Source: Bog-473 sp963745175 (GTDB lineage Bacteria; Actinomycetota; Acidimicrobiia; Acidimicrobiales; RAAP-2). Taken from it: a stretch of 64,000 nt of DNA. The notes beneath the pieces are model-generated. The model ran no database searches. It had not been told where the DNA came from and was given only the letters and a program-made list of their open reading frames with translations. Position numbers and translations under genes: made by a program. This document shows positions 26,355 to 35,388 of the stretch, in pieces; the first letter of the stretch is position 1; each line of letters opens with the position of its first letter. The stretch spans positions 62,001 through 126,000 of the forward strand of contig CAVUWK010000013.1 of assembly GCA_963745175.1 (NCBI GenBank), read 5' to 3'.

Positions 26355-26380
26355 GGCCGCCGCTGTGCCAACCTGGCCTC

Positions 26381-27262
26381 ATGGATGACGGGACGCCGGC
26401 CGTCCCCACGCTGACCGTTCTGATCGCCGTCCGCGACGGGGGCGACGTGATCGCCCGTCAGCTCGAATCCTTGGCCGGTCAGGAGTTCGCCGGGACCTGG
26501 GAGGTGGTCGTGGCCGACAACGGGTCGCGGGACGACACCGTGGCGCAGGTGGAGGGGTTCGCCGATCGCCTGCCCGGCCTACGGGTCGTTGACGCGTCGG
26601 CGCGGCGCGGCCAGGCCTACGCGCTCAACGAGGGTGCCCGGGCGGCCCGCGGGCGCTCGATCCTCCTCGTCGATGCCGATGACCTCGTCACCCCCGGCTA
26701 CCTGGCGGCCATGGCGGCCGCATTGGAGCAGAACGTCTTCGTGGCCGCCCGCATGGACTGCCAGTCGCTCAACCCACCGTGGCTGTGGTCGAGCCGCCCG
26801 CCCACCCAGGTCGACGGGATCGGCGCGCCCTTCGCGTTCCTCCCGTCAGCGGCAGGATGCAGCCTCGGGATACGGCGCGCCGTCTTCGAGGACGTGGGCG
26901 GCTTTGACGACACGATCATGCTCGGCACCGACGTCGATCTGTGCTGGCGCGTGCAGCTGGCCGATCACCCGCTGCAGTTCGTGCCCGACGCCGTGGTGGG
27001 CTACCGCTATCGGGACACGCTGCGCGGCATCTTCGCCCAGGCGCGCACCTACGGCACCGCCGGGCCGGCCCTCTACCGCCGCTACCGCGCCCAGGGCATG
27101 CCCCGTCGTTCGTGGCGCACGGCCGCACGCTTCCACGCTGCTGCGCTGGCCCGGCTGGCCCGGGCCCGCTCGCGGTCCGACCTGGCCGGCTGCGCCTTCC
27201 TGTTCGGCTTCCGGTTCGGGCTGGTGATGGGGTGTCTCGAGAACCGGGTGCGCTACCTCTGA
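26381..27262 (+). CDS. Glycosyltransferase family 2
   Basis: The 293-residue GT-A enzyme has LTVLIAVRDGGDVIARQLES, the nucleotide-binding VVVADNGSRDDTV, and the DXD-type VDADDLVTPGYLAAM. The acceptor-side blocks are FDDTIMLGTDVDLCWRVQL and YGTAGPALYRRYRAQGMPRR. The C-terminus FRFGLVMGCLENRVRYL recurs in three other GT2 genes in the window, marking a local paralogous family. The sugar it transfers is not predictable. Its end overlaps the opposing GT4 gene. Confidence 0.87.
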   Translation: MDDGTPAVPTLTVLIAVRDGGDVIARQLESLAGQEFAGTWEVVVADNGSRDDTVAQVEGFADRLPGLRVVDASARRGQAYALNEGARAARGRSILLVDADDLVTPGYLAAMAAALEQNVFVAARMDCQSLNPPWLWSSRPPTQVDGIGAPFAFLPSAAGCSLGIRRAVFEDVGGFDDTIMLGTDVDLCWRVQLADHPLQFVPDAVVGYRYRDTLRGIFAQARTYGTAGPALYRRYRAQGMPRRSWRTAARFHAAALARLARARSRSDLAGCAFLFGFRFGLVMGCLENRVRYL

Positions 27263-28428
27263 GTCCCGCCTCTGCGCACCTTGCGCTCGAGCAATCCTTG
27301 GTACACGGCGAGCGTCATCGCAATCACCCTGCTCTGGTCGAACTCCCGCTTCGCCTTGGCGGCGGCCCGGTGCCCCATGGTGCTGCGGAGACCGGCGTCG
27401 CCCGCCAGCCGGGCCACAGCGTCGGTGAGGGCCGCCGCATCCCGCGGGGGCACGAGCAGGCCGGTCGCTCCGTGCTCGACCACCTGCCGGCAGCCGCGGA
27501 TGTCGGTGGCGACGATGGGCAGCCCCAGGGCCGCCGCTTCCATGGCCGAGCGAGGGAAGCCCTCCCGGTGCGACGCCAGCACGTAGATGTCGAAGGCGGC
27601 GTAGAGGTCTTCCACGTCGCTTCGGTGGCCAACGAACCTGACGCCGGACGACTCGGCGCCGGCGACCGCAGCCGGCCCGATACCGTCCGCCTTCCCCGGC
27701 TCGCTCGGTCCGGCGACGACCACGGTCACCTCGGGGCAGCGCCGGCGGAGCTGCCCGGCCGCCGCGAAGAGCTCGCCGTAGCCCTTCTCCCAGACGAGGC
27801 GCCCGACCGCACCCACGACAACGGTGGTGTCGTCGACGCCCAGCTCGGCCCGGACGCGTCGTCGGGCCGCCTCTGCCTTCGGGCCGGGCGCGAAGCGGTC
27901 CAGGTCGATGCCGTTGCCGAGCAGGTGGAGCCGGTCCGCCGGCACGCGCAGGGTCCTGAGGGTGGCCAGATCCTCCTCGTTCTGCACCAGCTCGGCGTCC
28001 GAGCACGTGGCGGCCAGGCGCTCCAACCCGTAGACGGCGGCCCGCCGGGCCCGGGAGTCCTCAGCGGTGGCGTAGAGGCCGTGGACGGTGTTGACCACCA
28101 CCGGCACCCGGGCCGCCCGGCCGCCCAGCCGCCCGTAGATGCCGGGCTTGGGAGTGTGGGTGTGCACGATGTCGGGGCGCAGCCGCCGCAGCAGCTGGTA
28201 CAGCTCGGCCGCCGCCCGGACGTCGTCCAGAGGCGACACGCTCCGAGTGGCGTGGCGCAGGGCAACATGCCGGATGCCGGCGCGCTCCAGGTCGGCCACG
28301 TAGGGGCCGGGTGCGGAGACCCCGATCACGTCGTAGCCCGCGGCGGCGAAGGCGGAGAGCTGGGGCCCGAGCAGCAGGTCCAGGCTCATGTCGGTCGTGG
28401 TGACGTGGACGAGAAGGGGCTCCGTCAA
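27253..28428 (-). CDS. Glycosyltransferase family 4 (group 1)
   Basis: The 391-residue GT-B enzyme shows DIVHTHTPKPGIYGRLGGR in the N-terminal fold. The C-terminal donor-binding fold has GAVGRLVWEKGYGELFAAA, LASHREGFPRSAMEAAALGL, and the E-x7-E stretch preceding PIVATDIRGCRQVVEHG. The family resembles WbnK- or PglA-type enzymes that extend a lipid-linked sugar. It overlaps the 3' end of the GT2 gene on the other strand and is coupled (ATGA) to the deacetylase gene upstream. Confidence 0.88.
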   Translation of the reverse strand: MTEPLLVHVTTTDMSLDLLLGPQLSAFAAAGYDVIGVSAPGPYVADLERAGIRHVALRHATRSVSPLDDVRAAAELYQLLRRLRPDIVHTHTPKPGIYGRLGGRAARVPVVVNTVHGLYATAEDSRARRAAVYGLERLAATCSDAELVQNEEDLATLRTLRVPADRLHLLGNGIDLDRFAPGPKAEAARRRVRAELGVDDTTVVVGAVGRLVWEKGYGELFAAAGQLRRRCPEVTVVVAGPSEPGKADGIGPAAVAGAESSGVRFVGHRSDVEDLYAAFDIYVLASHREGFPRSAMEAAALGLPIVATDIRGCRQVVEHGATGLLVPPRDAAALTDAVARLAGDAGLRSTMGHRAAAKAKREFDQSRVIAMTLAVYQGLLERKVRRGGTQR

Positions 28429-29283
28429 GTGGTGGCGCCCGCGAAACGGCGACGGTTGACCAGGCGCCGCAGGTCGTCCTCCACGCGCATCCCTCCGGCC
28501 ACCTTGCGGGCGAAGAAGGCCAGCCCGTCGTCCACCTGCACGGGCGAGCGGGCCAGGCGATAGGGGTCGGTCCCTCCGTACGGGTTGGCCCGGGTGCCCG
28601 CGAGGGCCGCAGAGGCGAAGCGCGTTCGCACGGCTCGGTCGGCCGCCGGCGAGCCGGCCAGCGCCTTGGGGTAGGCGAAGTGTCGGGACGCGACACCCAG
28701 CCGCTCGCCGATCAGGGCGATGGAGCGGTCGAGCTCCGCGTCCACCGCGTCGGCGGGCAGGCGATCGAGCAGGGCGTGGGTGTGGGTGTGGGAGCCGACC
28801 GTGACGAGCCCCGTCGAGACGGCGTCGGCCAGGGCGGACCAGCTGACGGGGGTGCCGTCACCGGGGAACGATCGGCCGCGTTCGACGAAGTCGGTCGCCA
28901 CGTACAGGGTGGCGGGCACCCGGTGCCGGACCAGTATGGGAAGCGCCTCCTCGACGAAGTCGGCCGTGCCGTCGTCGAAGGTGATGACCACACGCATCGG
29001 GCTCCGATGGGGCCGGTCCGGCCAGGGCGGCCAGCGCGCCGTCGAGGTCGACCACGCCTGGGCCTGCCGCCAAGCGGGCCATCTGCTCCTCGAAGAGCCA
29101 GCCGGGCAGGTCGACCCGTGATGTCGTGCGGCGCCCGACCCGGTGATAGCAGAGGACGACGATGCCGGGCGCGGGCCGGCGCACCAGGTCGTGTGCCGCC
29201 GCCGCTCGCTTGAGGGCGCCGAGCCCGGCTCGCTTCGCCGCGGACGATCTCCCCACGGCGGCCATCATGCCAGGCCGCGGCAC
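28425..29283 (-). CDS. Polysaccharide deacetylase, one frameshift near 29000
   Basis: This is a NodB-fold carbohydrate esterase. The N-terminal part contains GIVVLCYHRVGRR. The catalytic part has VVITFDDGTADF with the metal and base Asp pair, the zinc-binding histidines in GSHTHTHALLDRL, and FAYPKALAGS. The two parts lie in different frames and join when one base is removed around 28997-29005, giving about 285 residues. An ATG at 29268 is an alternative start. It probably removes acetyl groups from an amino sugar of the glycan. The N-terminus has no clear signal peptide. Confidence 0.75.
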
Positions 29284-29296
29284 CGTGCCCAGGGCC

Positions 29297-29302
29297 TAGG
29301 CT
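29297..29302 (+). promoter_or_regulatory. -10 hexamer of the GNAT gene
   Basis: TAGGCT lies 9 bases before ATG 29312 with no Shine-Dalgarno sequence between, consistent with a leaderless message. Confidence 0.35.
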
Positions 29303-29311
29303 CGGGGGCCC

Positions 29312-30364
29312 ATGGGGGCGGCACGCCGGCGGAGCGAGACGAGTGCGCACCGCTCGACAGCGCGCCCGCCCGGGAGGAGCCGGACGGTCCCGGCCGGGCT
29401 GGACCTGCGCCCCGCCGCTCCCGGCGACACGCCCGCCATCCTCGACCTTCTCTGCCTGACACTCGGGTGGCAGCCCGACGAGCGGCATCGCGCGCTCTTT
29501 GCCTGGAAGCACCGGGACAACCCGTTCGGGCCTTCCCCGAGCTGGGTGGCCGTCGATGGGGAGGGCGTCGTCGGGGTGCGCATGTTCATGCGCTGGGGCT
29601 TTCTCCTGGGTGACCGGGCCATCCAGGCGGTGCGGGCGGTGGACACCGCCACCCACCCCAGGGCCCGCGGTCTCGGCGTCTTCCGGGCTCTGACCCTGCG
29701 GGGGGTGGACGAGATGACGGCCCAAGGGGTGGATTGGGTGTTCAACACGCCGAACGACCAGAGCTTGGAGGGCTACCTCTCCATGGGCTGGGAGCGTCTC
29801 GGGCGACTCCCGGTGGCGCTCCGGCCTGCCAGCGTCAGGGTCGTGCCCCGGCTGGCGGCGGCCCGGGTGGCGGCCGATCTGTGGTCGGTGCCGACGTCAG
29901 CCGGGGAGGACGCCGCCTCGGTGCTGGCCGAGGAGGAGGAGCTGGCCGAGTTGCTGGCCTCGCAGCCGCCGGGCGGCGGTGGCGTGCGGACCGCCCGCAG
30001 CGCTGCCTACCTGCAGTGGCGTTACGGGGCCGGCCCGGTGGGCTACCGGGCCCTGCTCGCCGGGTCGTCGCTGCGAGACGGCGTGGTGTTCTTCCGGCTG
30101 CGCCGCCGGGGCCCGGCCACGGAGGTGGCCATCGCCGACGCCGTGGTCCCCGCGGGCGACGCCCGGCTGGCCGGCCGGCTGGGCCGACGGGTGCTCGAGG
30201 GCAGCGGGGGCGATTACGCCATCGCGGTCGGCGCGGCCCGGCCGCGGGGATGGCTCCGCCTGCCCCGCATCGGCCCCGTCCTGACCTGGCGGGCCCTGGC
30301 CGACCCAGGAGCGCCGCCGATCGAACAGTGGGAGCTGAGCACCGGTGACGTCGAGTTGTTCTGA
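29312..30364 (+). CDS. GNAT-type acetyltransferase of the glycan locus
   Basis: The 350-residue protein contains a GNAT fold near its N-terminus: LDLRPAAPGDTPAILDLLCL, VVGVRMFMRWGFLLGD, and the acetyl-CoA loop region VDTATHPRARGLGVFRALT. The long C-terminal part (RTARSAAYLQWRYGAGPVGY, FFRLRRRG) matches the larger acetyltransferases found in exopolysaccharide clusters. It is likely to modify a glycan sugar, though the substrate is unknown. It overlaps the next glycosyltransferase gene by 20 bp. Confidence 0.72.
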   Translation: MGAARRRSETSAHRSTARPPGRSRTVPAGLDLRPAAPGDTPAILDLLCLTLGWQPDERHRALFAWKHRDNPFGPSPSWVAVDGEGVVGVRMFMRWGFLLGDRAIQAVRAVDTATHPRARGLGVFRALTLRGVDEMTAQGVDWVFNTPNDQSLEGYLSMGWERLGRLPVALRPASVRVVPRLAAARVAADLWSVPTSAGEDAASVLAEEEELAELLASQPPGGGGVRTARSAAYLQWRYGAGPVGYRALLAGSSLRDGVVFFRLRRRGPATEVAIADAVVPAGDARLAGRLGRRVLEGSGGDYAIAVGAARPRGWLRLPRIGPVLTWRALADPGAPPIEQWELSTGDVELF

Positions 30365-31470
30365 GGATTCAGGCTCCGTCACCGACGTCGCCGTGCTCAA
30401 GAGCCCGGACTTCGCCGACTGGCAATCGCGATACGGGGACGGCTGGCAGCTCCCCGTACCGCATGGACCACCTCGAGCAGCACGGTTTGCGCCTGCGCTG
30501 GACCGACAGCCTGTACCGGCCAGGCTGGCCCGAGTCACGGGCGGCGGCGGCGGTCCGCCGGGCCGAGGGGCTGACCGCCCCCTTCGCCCAGACGGCCCTC
30601 ATGGCCCGTGCCATCGCCGCCGCGCCGATCACCCTGGCCATGTTCGAGAGCGAGGCCAACGCCCTGGCCGTGGCCCGGCGGGCCTGGCCGGGCCGCCGCT
30701 CCTCCATTCTGGCCGTGGTCACGTGCTGGCTGGCCCAGGTACTGGACGGCTGCCCACCCGCCCGACGGGCGGCGTACCGATGGGCGTACCAATCGGTGGA
30801 CCGCCTGTACTACTTCTCGCAGAACCAGGGCCCGGTCCTGGCCGAGCATCTGGGCCTCGGCGCCGACCGTCTCCGCTACATCCCCTTCGGGGTGGACGAC
30901 GAGACGTTCACCCCCACCGGGGAGGAAGACGGCGACTACATCTTGCTGGTCGGCCGCGACAGCGGCAGGGACTGGCCCACGCTGTTCTCGGCGCTCGAGG
31001 GCATCGACCTCCCGGTGAAGCTTTGTTGCCGACCGGGCGACATCGCAGGTCTGCGCGTGCCCGCAGAAGTCGACGTGCTGGGCTACGTCGACCGGACCGT
31101 CTACCGGGACTTGCTCGGCCGGGCCCGCGTCGTGGCCATCGCCGCCAAGCCTCTCCTCTACCCGAGCGGCCAGAGCGTTCTCCTCGAGGCCATGGCGATG
31201 GCCCGCACCGTCGTCGTGACCGGGACGCCGGCGCTGGCCGACTACGTCGCCGACGGCGAGACCGCCCTCGTCGTCGCGCCGGGCGATGACGTGGCGTTGC
31301 GCCGACGCCTCGTGGAAGCGGCCGGCGACGACGACCTGCGCACGCATCTCGGCCAGAACGCCCGGGAGGCGGTCGAGCGCTCGTTCAGCGCCCGGGCCAT
31401 GTGGGCCACGGTGGCCCACGACCTGCTCACGTTGTGCCGGCGCCCTCCCGGTGAGCCGCCTGCCGCCTAA
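30345..31470 (+). CDS. Glycosyltransferase (GT-B, group 1), one frameshift near 30453
   Basis: The C-terminal donor domain is clear: RYIPFGVDDETFTP, DYILLVGRDSGRDWPTLFSA, SGQSVLLEAMAMARTVVVTG and YVADGETALVV. The N-terminal residues VLKSPDFADWQSRYGDGWQL lie in another frame; deleting one C from CCCC at 30452-30455 joins them to YRMDHLEQHGLRLRWTD, giving about 374 residues. GTG 30345 overlaps the GNAT gene end and is the best start. The N-terminal fold is short and atypical for GT4. Confidence 0.75.
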
Positions 31471-32711
31471 CCCGTCTCTGAGCTCTTGGCGGCTCGGCCC
31501 GAGGTTCGCCACCGCAAGCTCAGGGCCCGGTCGAGCAGGCCCAGCCGGCGCAGGGCGCGGGCCACTCGGATCTTGGGCGTGACGCGGACCGGCGGGCGGT
31601 CGAGGCCCACGCCGGTCAACCTTTCGATCAGAAAGTCTTCGTCGAACGTGGGGTCGAAATGGAACAGGCCGTCGGTCGACTTGATCAGGTCAGCCGCTGA
31701 GAGGTGGTCGTAGTGGCTGTGCCACCCTTGCAGACGCTCGTCGACCGAGTACCGGGGGAGGCGTTCCTGGAAGATCTTGCGACGTCCCTGTTCCACCGAG
31801 CGGATCGGGAAGTGCTTGACCAAGAAGTTGTAGGGGAACACCGCCCGGCCGGCGAAAACCACTTCGTGACCGCCCGACGAGGCGATCTCTCCGGGCGCGC
31901 CCGGGTCGCGGTGCCAGATGTTCACGCGGTGCATGTCGACCAGCTCGGGCCGGAACCACTCCAGGCCGTCCTCGGTCAGTTCGAAGTTGAGGTACGTGTG
32001 GTTGATGGCGGAATAACCGTGCGCGTCGACGTGGTAGATGGCGTCGCGCAGACTCACCCCGGCCCACGGAGCGTACCGGTACTCGTCGGCGTCGTTGGAG
32101 AGGACCCAATCGGCATCCAAGCCGGCCGCCACCTCTTGGACCCGGGTCAGAAGCTGCACCAGTTGGAAGGAGCTCGACGGGCGGTCGGGAGGGAAGCGCT
32201 CGTGTCCGGCGAGCTCCACGCCGCTGAGTCCGAGGGCTCGGTCCATGGTGGAATCGGTCGACCAGTTGTCGATCAAGTAGACCCGCACGCCGTTGTCGGC
32301 CAGATGGCGGATGGTGGCCTCGATGACGTCCTCCTCGTTGTAGGCGACGATGACGGCGATCACCTTGAACGAGGCCGGGGCGGGGCTGATGACCGGCGGC
32401 GACACCCCCCGCAGGACGGTGACGGCGGTGGCCGGGGGTTCGCTCAGCTGATCGCGGTAGCGGCCCACGAACTCGGGCGTGAGGCCCAAGTCGGCGAGTG
32501 CCCGGCGGAGCTCCTCGATCCCGAGGCGGGAATCGCCCTGGCCCGGCGCCCCGCTGATCACCGACAGGTAGGCGCCGGCCACTCCCTCGTGCAGCGTCGA
32601 CCGGTCGGTTCCCTCGGCCAGCTCTGCTGCGAACACCGACGGCTCGCGCCCGGCGGCGACCATCCGCTCCGTCAGCCGGGCCGCGGCTCGGCGGGCGGGG
32701 GAGTCGGGCAC
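31467..32711 (-). CDS. Glycosyltransferase family 2, extended form
   Basis: The 414-residue protein has an N-terminal leader of about 110 residues with no assigned domain, then a GT-A core: VIAVIVAYNEEDVIEATIRH, VYLIDNWSTDSTMDRAL, and WVLSNDADEYRYAPW with the Asp-Ala-Asp. A C-terminal portion contains HFPIRSVEQGRRKIFQERLP. It resembles the GT2 subgroup that includes core beta-glucan-like or WsaF-neighbour enzymes of unknown specificity. The GTG start shares a nearly symmetrical -10 region with the divergent GT2 gene at 32732. Confidence 0.82.
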   Translation of the reverse strand: MPDSPARRAAARLTERMVAAGREPSVFAAELAEGTDRSTLHEGVAGAYLSVISGAPGQGDSRLGIEELRRALADLGLTPEFVGRYRDQLSEPPATAVTVLRGVSPPVISPAPASFKVIAVIVAYNEEDVIEATIRHLADNGVRVYLIDNWSTDSTMDRALGLSGVELAGHERFPPDRPSSSFQLVQLLTRVQEVAAGLDADWVLSNDADEYRYAPWAGVSLRDAIYHVDAHGYSAINHTYLNFELTEDGLEWFRPELVDMHRVNIWHRDPGAPGEIASSGGHEVVFAGRAVFPYNFLVKHFPIRSVEQGRRKIFQERLPRYSVDERLQGWHSHYDHLSAADLIKSTDGLFHFDPTFDEDFLIERLTGVGLDRPPVRVTPKIRVARALRRLGLLDRALSLRWRTSGRAAKSSETG

Positions 32712-32719
32712 AGCTTGGA

Positions 32720-32726
32720 TAGCCTA
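32720..32726. promoter_or_regulatory. Divergent promoters with overlapping -10 hexamers
   Basis: On the plus strand TAGCCT (32720-32725) ends 6 bases before GTG 32732. On the minus strand TAGGCT (32726-32721) ends 9 bases before GTG 32711. The two hexamers share five base pairs, so RNA polymerase can occupy only one at a time, and both messages would be leaderless or nearly so. Confidence 0.5.
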
Positions 32727-32731
32727 ACTTC

Positions 32732-33609
32732 GTGAGCGAGCAAGGATCCCAGCTCTCGCTCAGCGTCATCATTCCTGTGCGCAACGGGGCCGACCTGCTC
32801 CGCTATCAGCTCGAGGCGCTGGCGCAGCAGGACTTCGACGGTCAGTGGGAAACCATCGTGGCCGACAACGGGTCCACCGACGACCTGCCGGCGGTCATCG
32901 AGCAGTACGCCGGCCGCCTTCCCGGCCTGCGCCGGGTCGACGCTTCCGGCCGAGTCGGCGCGTCCCACGCCCGCAACGTGGGGGTCCGGGCGGCACGCGG
33001 TGATCACCTGCTCTTCGTCGATGCCGATGACGTCGTGTCGGCCGGCTATTTGCAGGCCATGCACCAGGCACTGCTCGGCGCGCCTCTGACGGCGGGTCGC
33101 CTCGATGTCGGTGCGCTCAACGTCGTCCGCCCGCGATGGCCTGACTGGCACCGGCGCAGACCGAAGGGCTGAATTACGCTTACGCCTTCTGGCCCTGGGC
33201 GGGAACAGCACTCGGAGTGCGGCGGGCGGACTTCGATCGAATCGGCGGGTTTGCCCCGGAGATGCTTGCCGGTGAGGACACAGACTTCTGCTGGCGGGCC
33301 CACTTGGCCTTCGTCGCCGTCGAGTGGGTGCCGGACGCGGTCGTGCAGGTCCGTAACCGGCAAGGGGCCAGAGAGTGTTTCCAGCGTGGCCGCGTGTACG
33401 GCGCGGCCGGCCCGCTCCTCTACCGCAAATACCGTGGCTTCGGCATGCCCCGCCGGGGCTGGCGGGCAGTGGTGCGGTTCTACGGCGGGCTCGCCGCCCG
33501 AGCGGTCACCGTTCGTTCCCGGCGAGACCTGGAGGCGTGGCTGTTCCTGGCCGGCTGCCGGGTAGGGCTGCTCGAAGGCTCTGTACGCGAGCGGGTCCTT
33601 TATCTGTGA
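32732..33609 (+). CDS. Glycosyltransferase family 2, one frameshift near 33145
   Basis: Motifs are LSLSVIIPVRNGADLLRYQL, IVADNGSTDDLPAVI and LLFVDADDVVSAGYLQAM. After the break come LNYAYAFWPWAGTALGVRR, AGEDTDFCWRAHLAF, YGAAGPLLYRKYRGFGMPRR and VGLLEGSVRERVLYL. The halves join by adding one base between 33142 and 33166, giving about 292 residues. It belongs to the same local paralogous group as the GT2 genes at 26381, 33606 and 36611. The next GT2 gene starts within its stop. Confidence 0.78.
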
Positions 33610-34494
33610 GCGCGGGGTTCCGACTTGACGAGGACCCTGTGCTCAGCGTCGTCATGCCTGTCCGCAACGGCGGCCGCACGCTGCCCGATCAACTTCAGTC
33701 TTTAGTAGGTCAGAGACTTTGACCGCCCCTGGGAAGTCGTGGTGGCTGACAACGGCTCCACCGATGACACGATCGCGGTGGCGAAGAGCTTCGATCGCCT
33801 ACTTCCTGGGCTGCAGGTCGTCGACGCTTCGGGCCGGGTCGGCCAGGCGTACGCGCTGAATGTTGGTGCCGCGGTGTCCCGCGGGCGCTTGCTCCTGTTT
33901 CTCGATGCCGACGATGTGATCGCCCCGGGCTACCTCGCGGCCATGGCCGCGGCGTTGGACGAGACACCGCTCGTCGGCGCCCGGCTGGATTGCGACCGGC
34001 TCAATCCAGCCTGGCTCCGCCATGAGCGCAAGGGACATCAGACCCAAGAACTTCACGTGATGTTTGCGTTCTTGCCGTTTGCCGAGGGTTGCAGCATCGG
34101 CATTCGACGGTCGGCCTTCGAATGCATCGGAGGATTCGATCCGACGATAATGCTCGGAAACGACGTTGACCTGTGCTGGCGTGCGCAGCTGAACTCATTT
34201 CCGCTGGGCTTCGTGCCCGACGCGGTTGTCCACTACAGGCATCGGAATACCTTGCGAGGAATCTTCTCCCAGGCCAGCGCCTACGGGACAGCGGGGCCGG
34301 CCCTGTACCGCCGTTACCGGGGGCGAGGTATGCCCCGGCACTCATGGCGATCGTTGCCGAGGTTCTACGGTGGCGCGGTGCTTGAACTGCTCCGAGCCCG
34401 TTCCAGATCCGATCTGGCCGTGAGTGTCTTCTTGCTCGGCTACCGAGTCGGGCTTGTCAAAGGGTCCCTCCGCGAGCGCGTTCGCTATCTGTGA
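33606..34494 (+). CDS. Glycosyltransferase family 2, one frameshift near 33710
   Basis: GTG 33606 overlaps the previous stop. The sequence starts VLSVVMPVRNGGRTLPDQLQ, and after removing one base near 33705-33712 it continues DFDRPWEVVVADNGSTDDT, FLDADDVIAPGYLAAM, FDPTIMLGNDVDLCWRAQL, YGTAGPALYRRYRGRGMPRH and VGLVKGSLRERVRYL, giving about 295 residues. It is closest to the GT2 at 26381: most motif blocks are shared word for word, which suggests duplication within the locus. Its tail overlaps the opposing methyltransferase gene. Confidence 0.8.
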
Positions 34495-35306
34495 CGGCGT
34501 GGCGCGAGGCGGAGGGCGATGGGTACAAGGGCTGGGGGGACCCATCGTCGCGCCAGGCGGCGCAGTGCCGTGTTCTCGGGGGATGGTTCGATGACCTCGA
34601 CGAAGGTATGGCCGGCGACTTCGTGCTCGTCGACGATCTCAATTCCGCTGGCGCGGCCGGTGAAGGCGCGGCCGTCGATGTCGGGGTCCCAGGTGGCGTA
34701 GAGCTTCGAGGTGAGGGCGAGGGGGCGCAGACCTTGGCGGATGACGGCACTCCACACGGCTGCCGCGACGCCCGGTGTGTGACGCTGCGTCATGTCGTCG
34801 AACACGACGATGGCGCCGGGACGCACAAGACGTCGGACATCGACGATGTCGGAGCAGACGATGTCATACGAGTGCGAGCCGTCAATGTGAATGAATCTGA
34901 ACGTTTCGGCGTCAAGCCGCGTGAGCTGCTCGCCGGAGAGCCCCTGGTGGATGATGGGCGGGGTCTGGTGGAATCGGCGGTAGTTCGCCTGGAATCGGTC
35001 GGCGGTGAGCCCGACGTAGAACCTGTCGTATTCCCTCTTGTTCTCAATGGTGGGAACGCTGTCCTCGAACAGGTCGACGACATGGACGCGTTCGGCCTCT
35101 CTGGCAAAGTAACCGATGAGGACCGTGCTCTTGCCGAGGTAAGCGCCTATTTCGAGCAGGTCGCCGGTCACGCCCAGGGCGCGTTGCCAGTCGTCGACGG
35201 CGACCATGAGCCGGGCGTCGAGCGGAAGAAACCAGCCCTCGATAGGCATCCCGCTGTCGATGTACTCCGCGGCCGACATACCGAGACAGAAGTTACCTTT
35301 TGGCAC
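34485..35306 (-). CDS. Class I SAM methyltransferase (CmcI/TylF-like)
   Basis: The 273-residue enzyme shows the SAM-binding motif LLEIGAYLGKSTVLIGYFA and the acidic VHVVDLFEDSVPTI. FRFIHIDGSHSYDIVCSDI is typical of macrocin/CmcI-type O-methyltransferases, and AIVVFDDMTQRHTPGVAAA follows. It probably methylates a sugar hydroxyl of the surface glycan. Local sequence is less GC-biased than neighbouring genes. It is divergent from the GT4 gene at 35389. Confidence 0.82.
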   Translation of the reverse strand: MPKGNFCLGMSAAEYIDSGMPIEGWFLPLDARLMVAVDDWQRALGVTGDLLEIGAYLGKSTVLIGYFAREAERVHVVDLFEDSVPTIENKREYDRFYVGLTADRFQANYRRFHQTPPIIHQGLSGEQLTRLDAETFRFIHIDGSHSYDIVCSDIVDVRRLVRPGAIVVFDDMTQRHTPGVAAAVWSAVIRQGLRPLALTSKLYATWDPDIDGRAFTGRASGIEIVDEHEVAGHTFVEVIEPSPENTALRRLARRWVPPALVPIALRLAPRRHR

Positions 35307-35388
35307 GCCGAATAGCCGCGACTGCCCGGGTTGCCCGATGACCGCTGGGCTGGGCCGGGATCACACGGGGCTAGGTTGTCGGGCGCCT

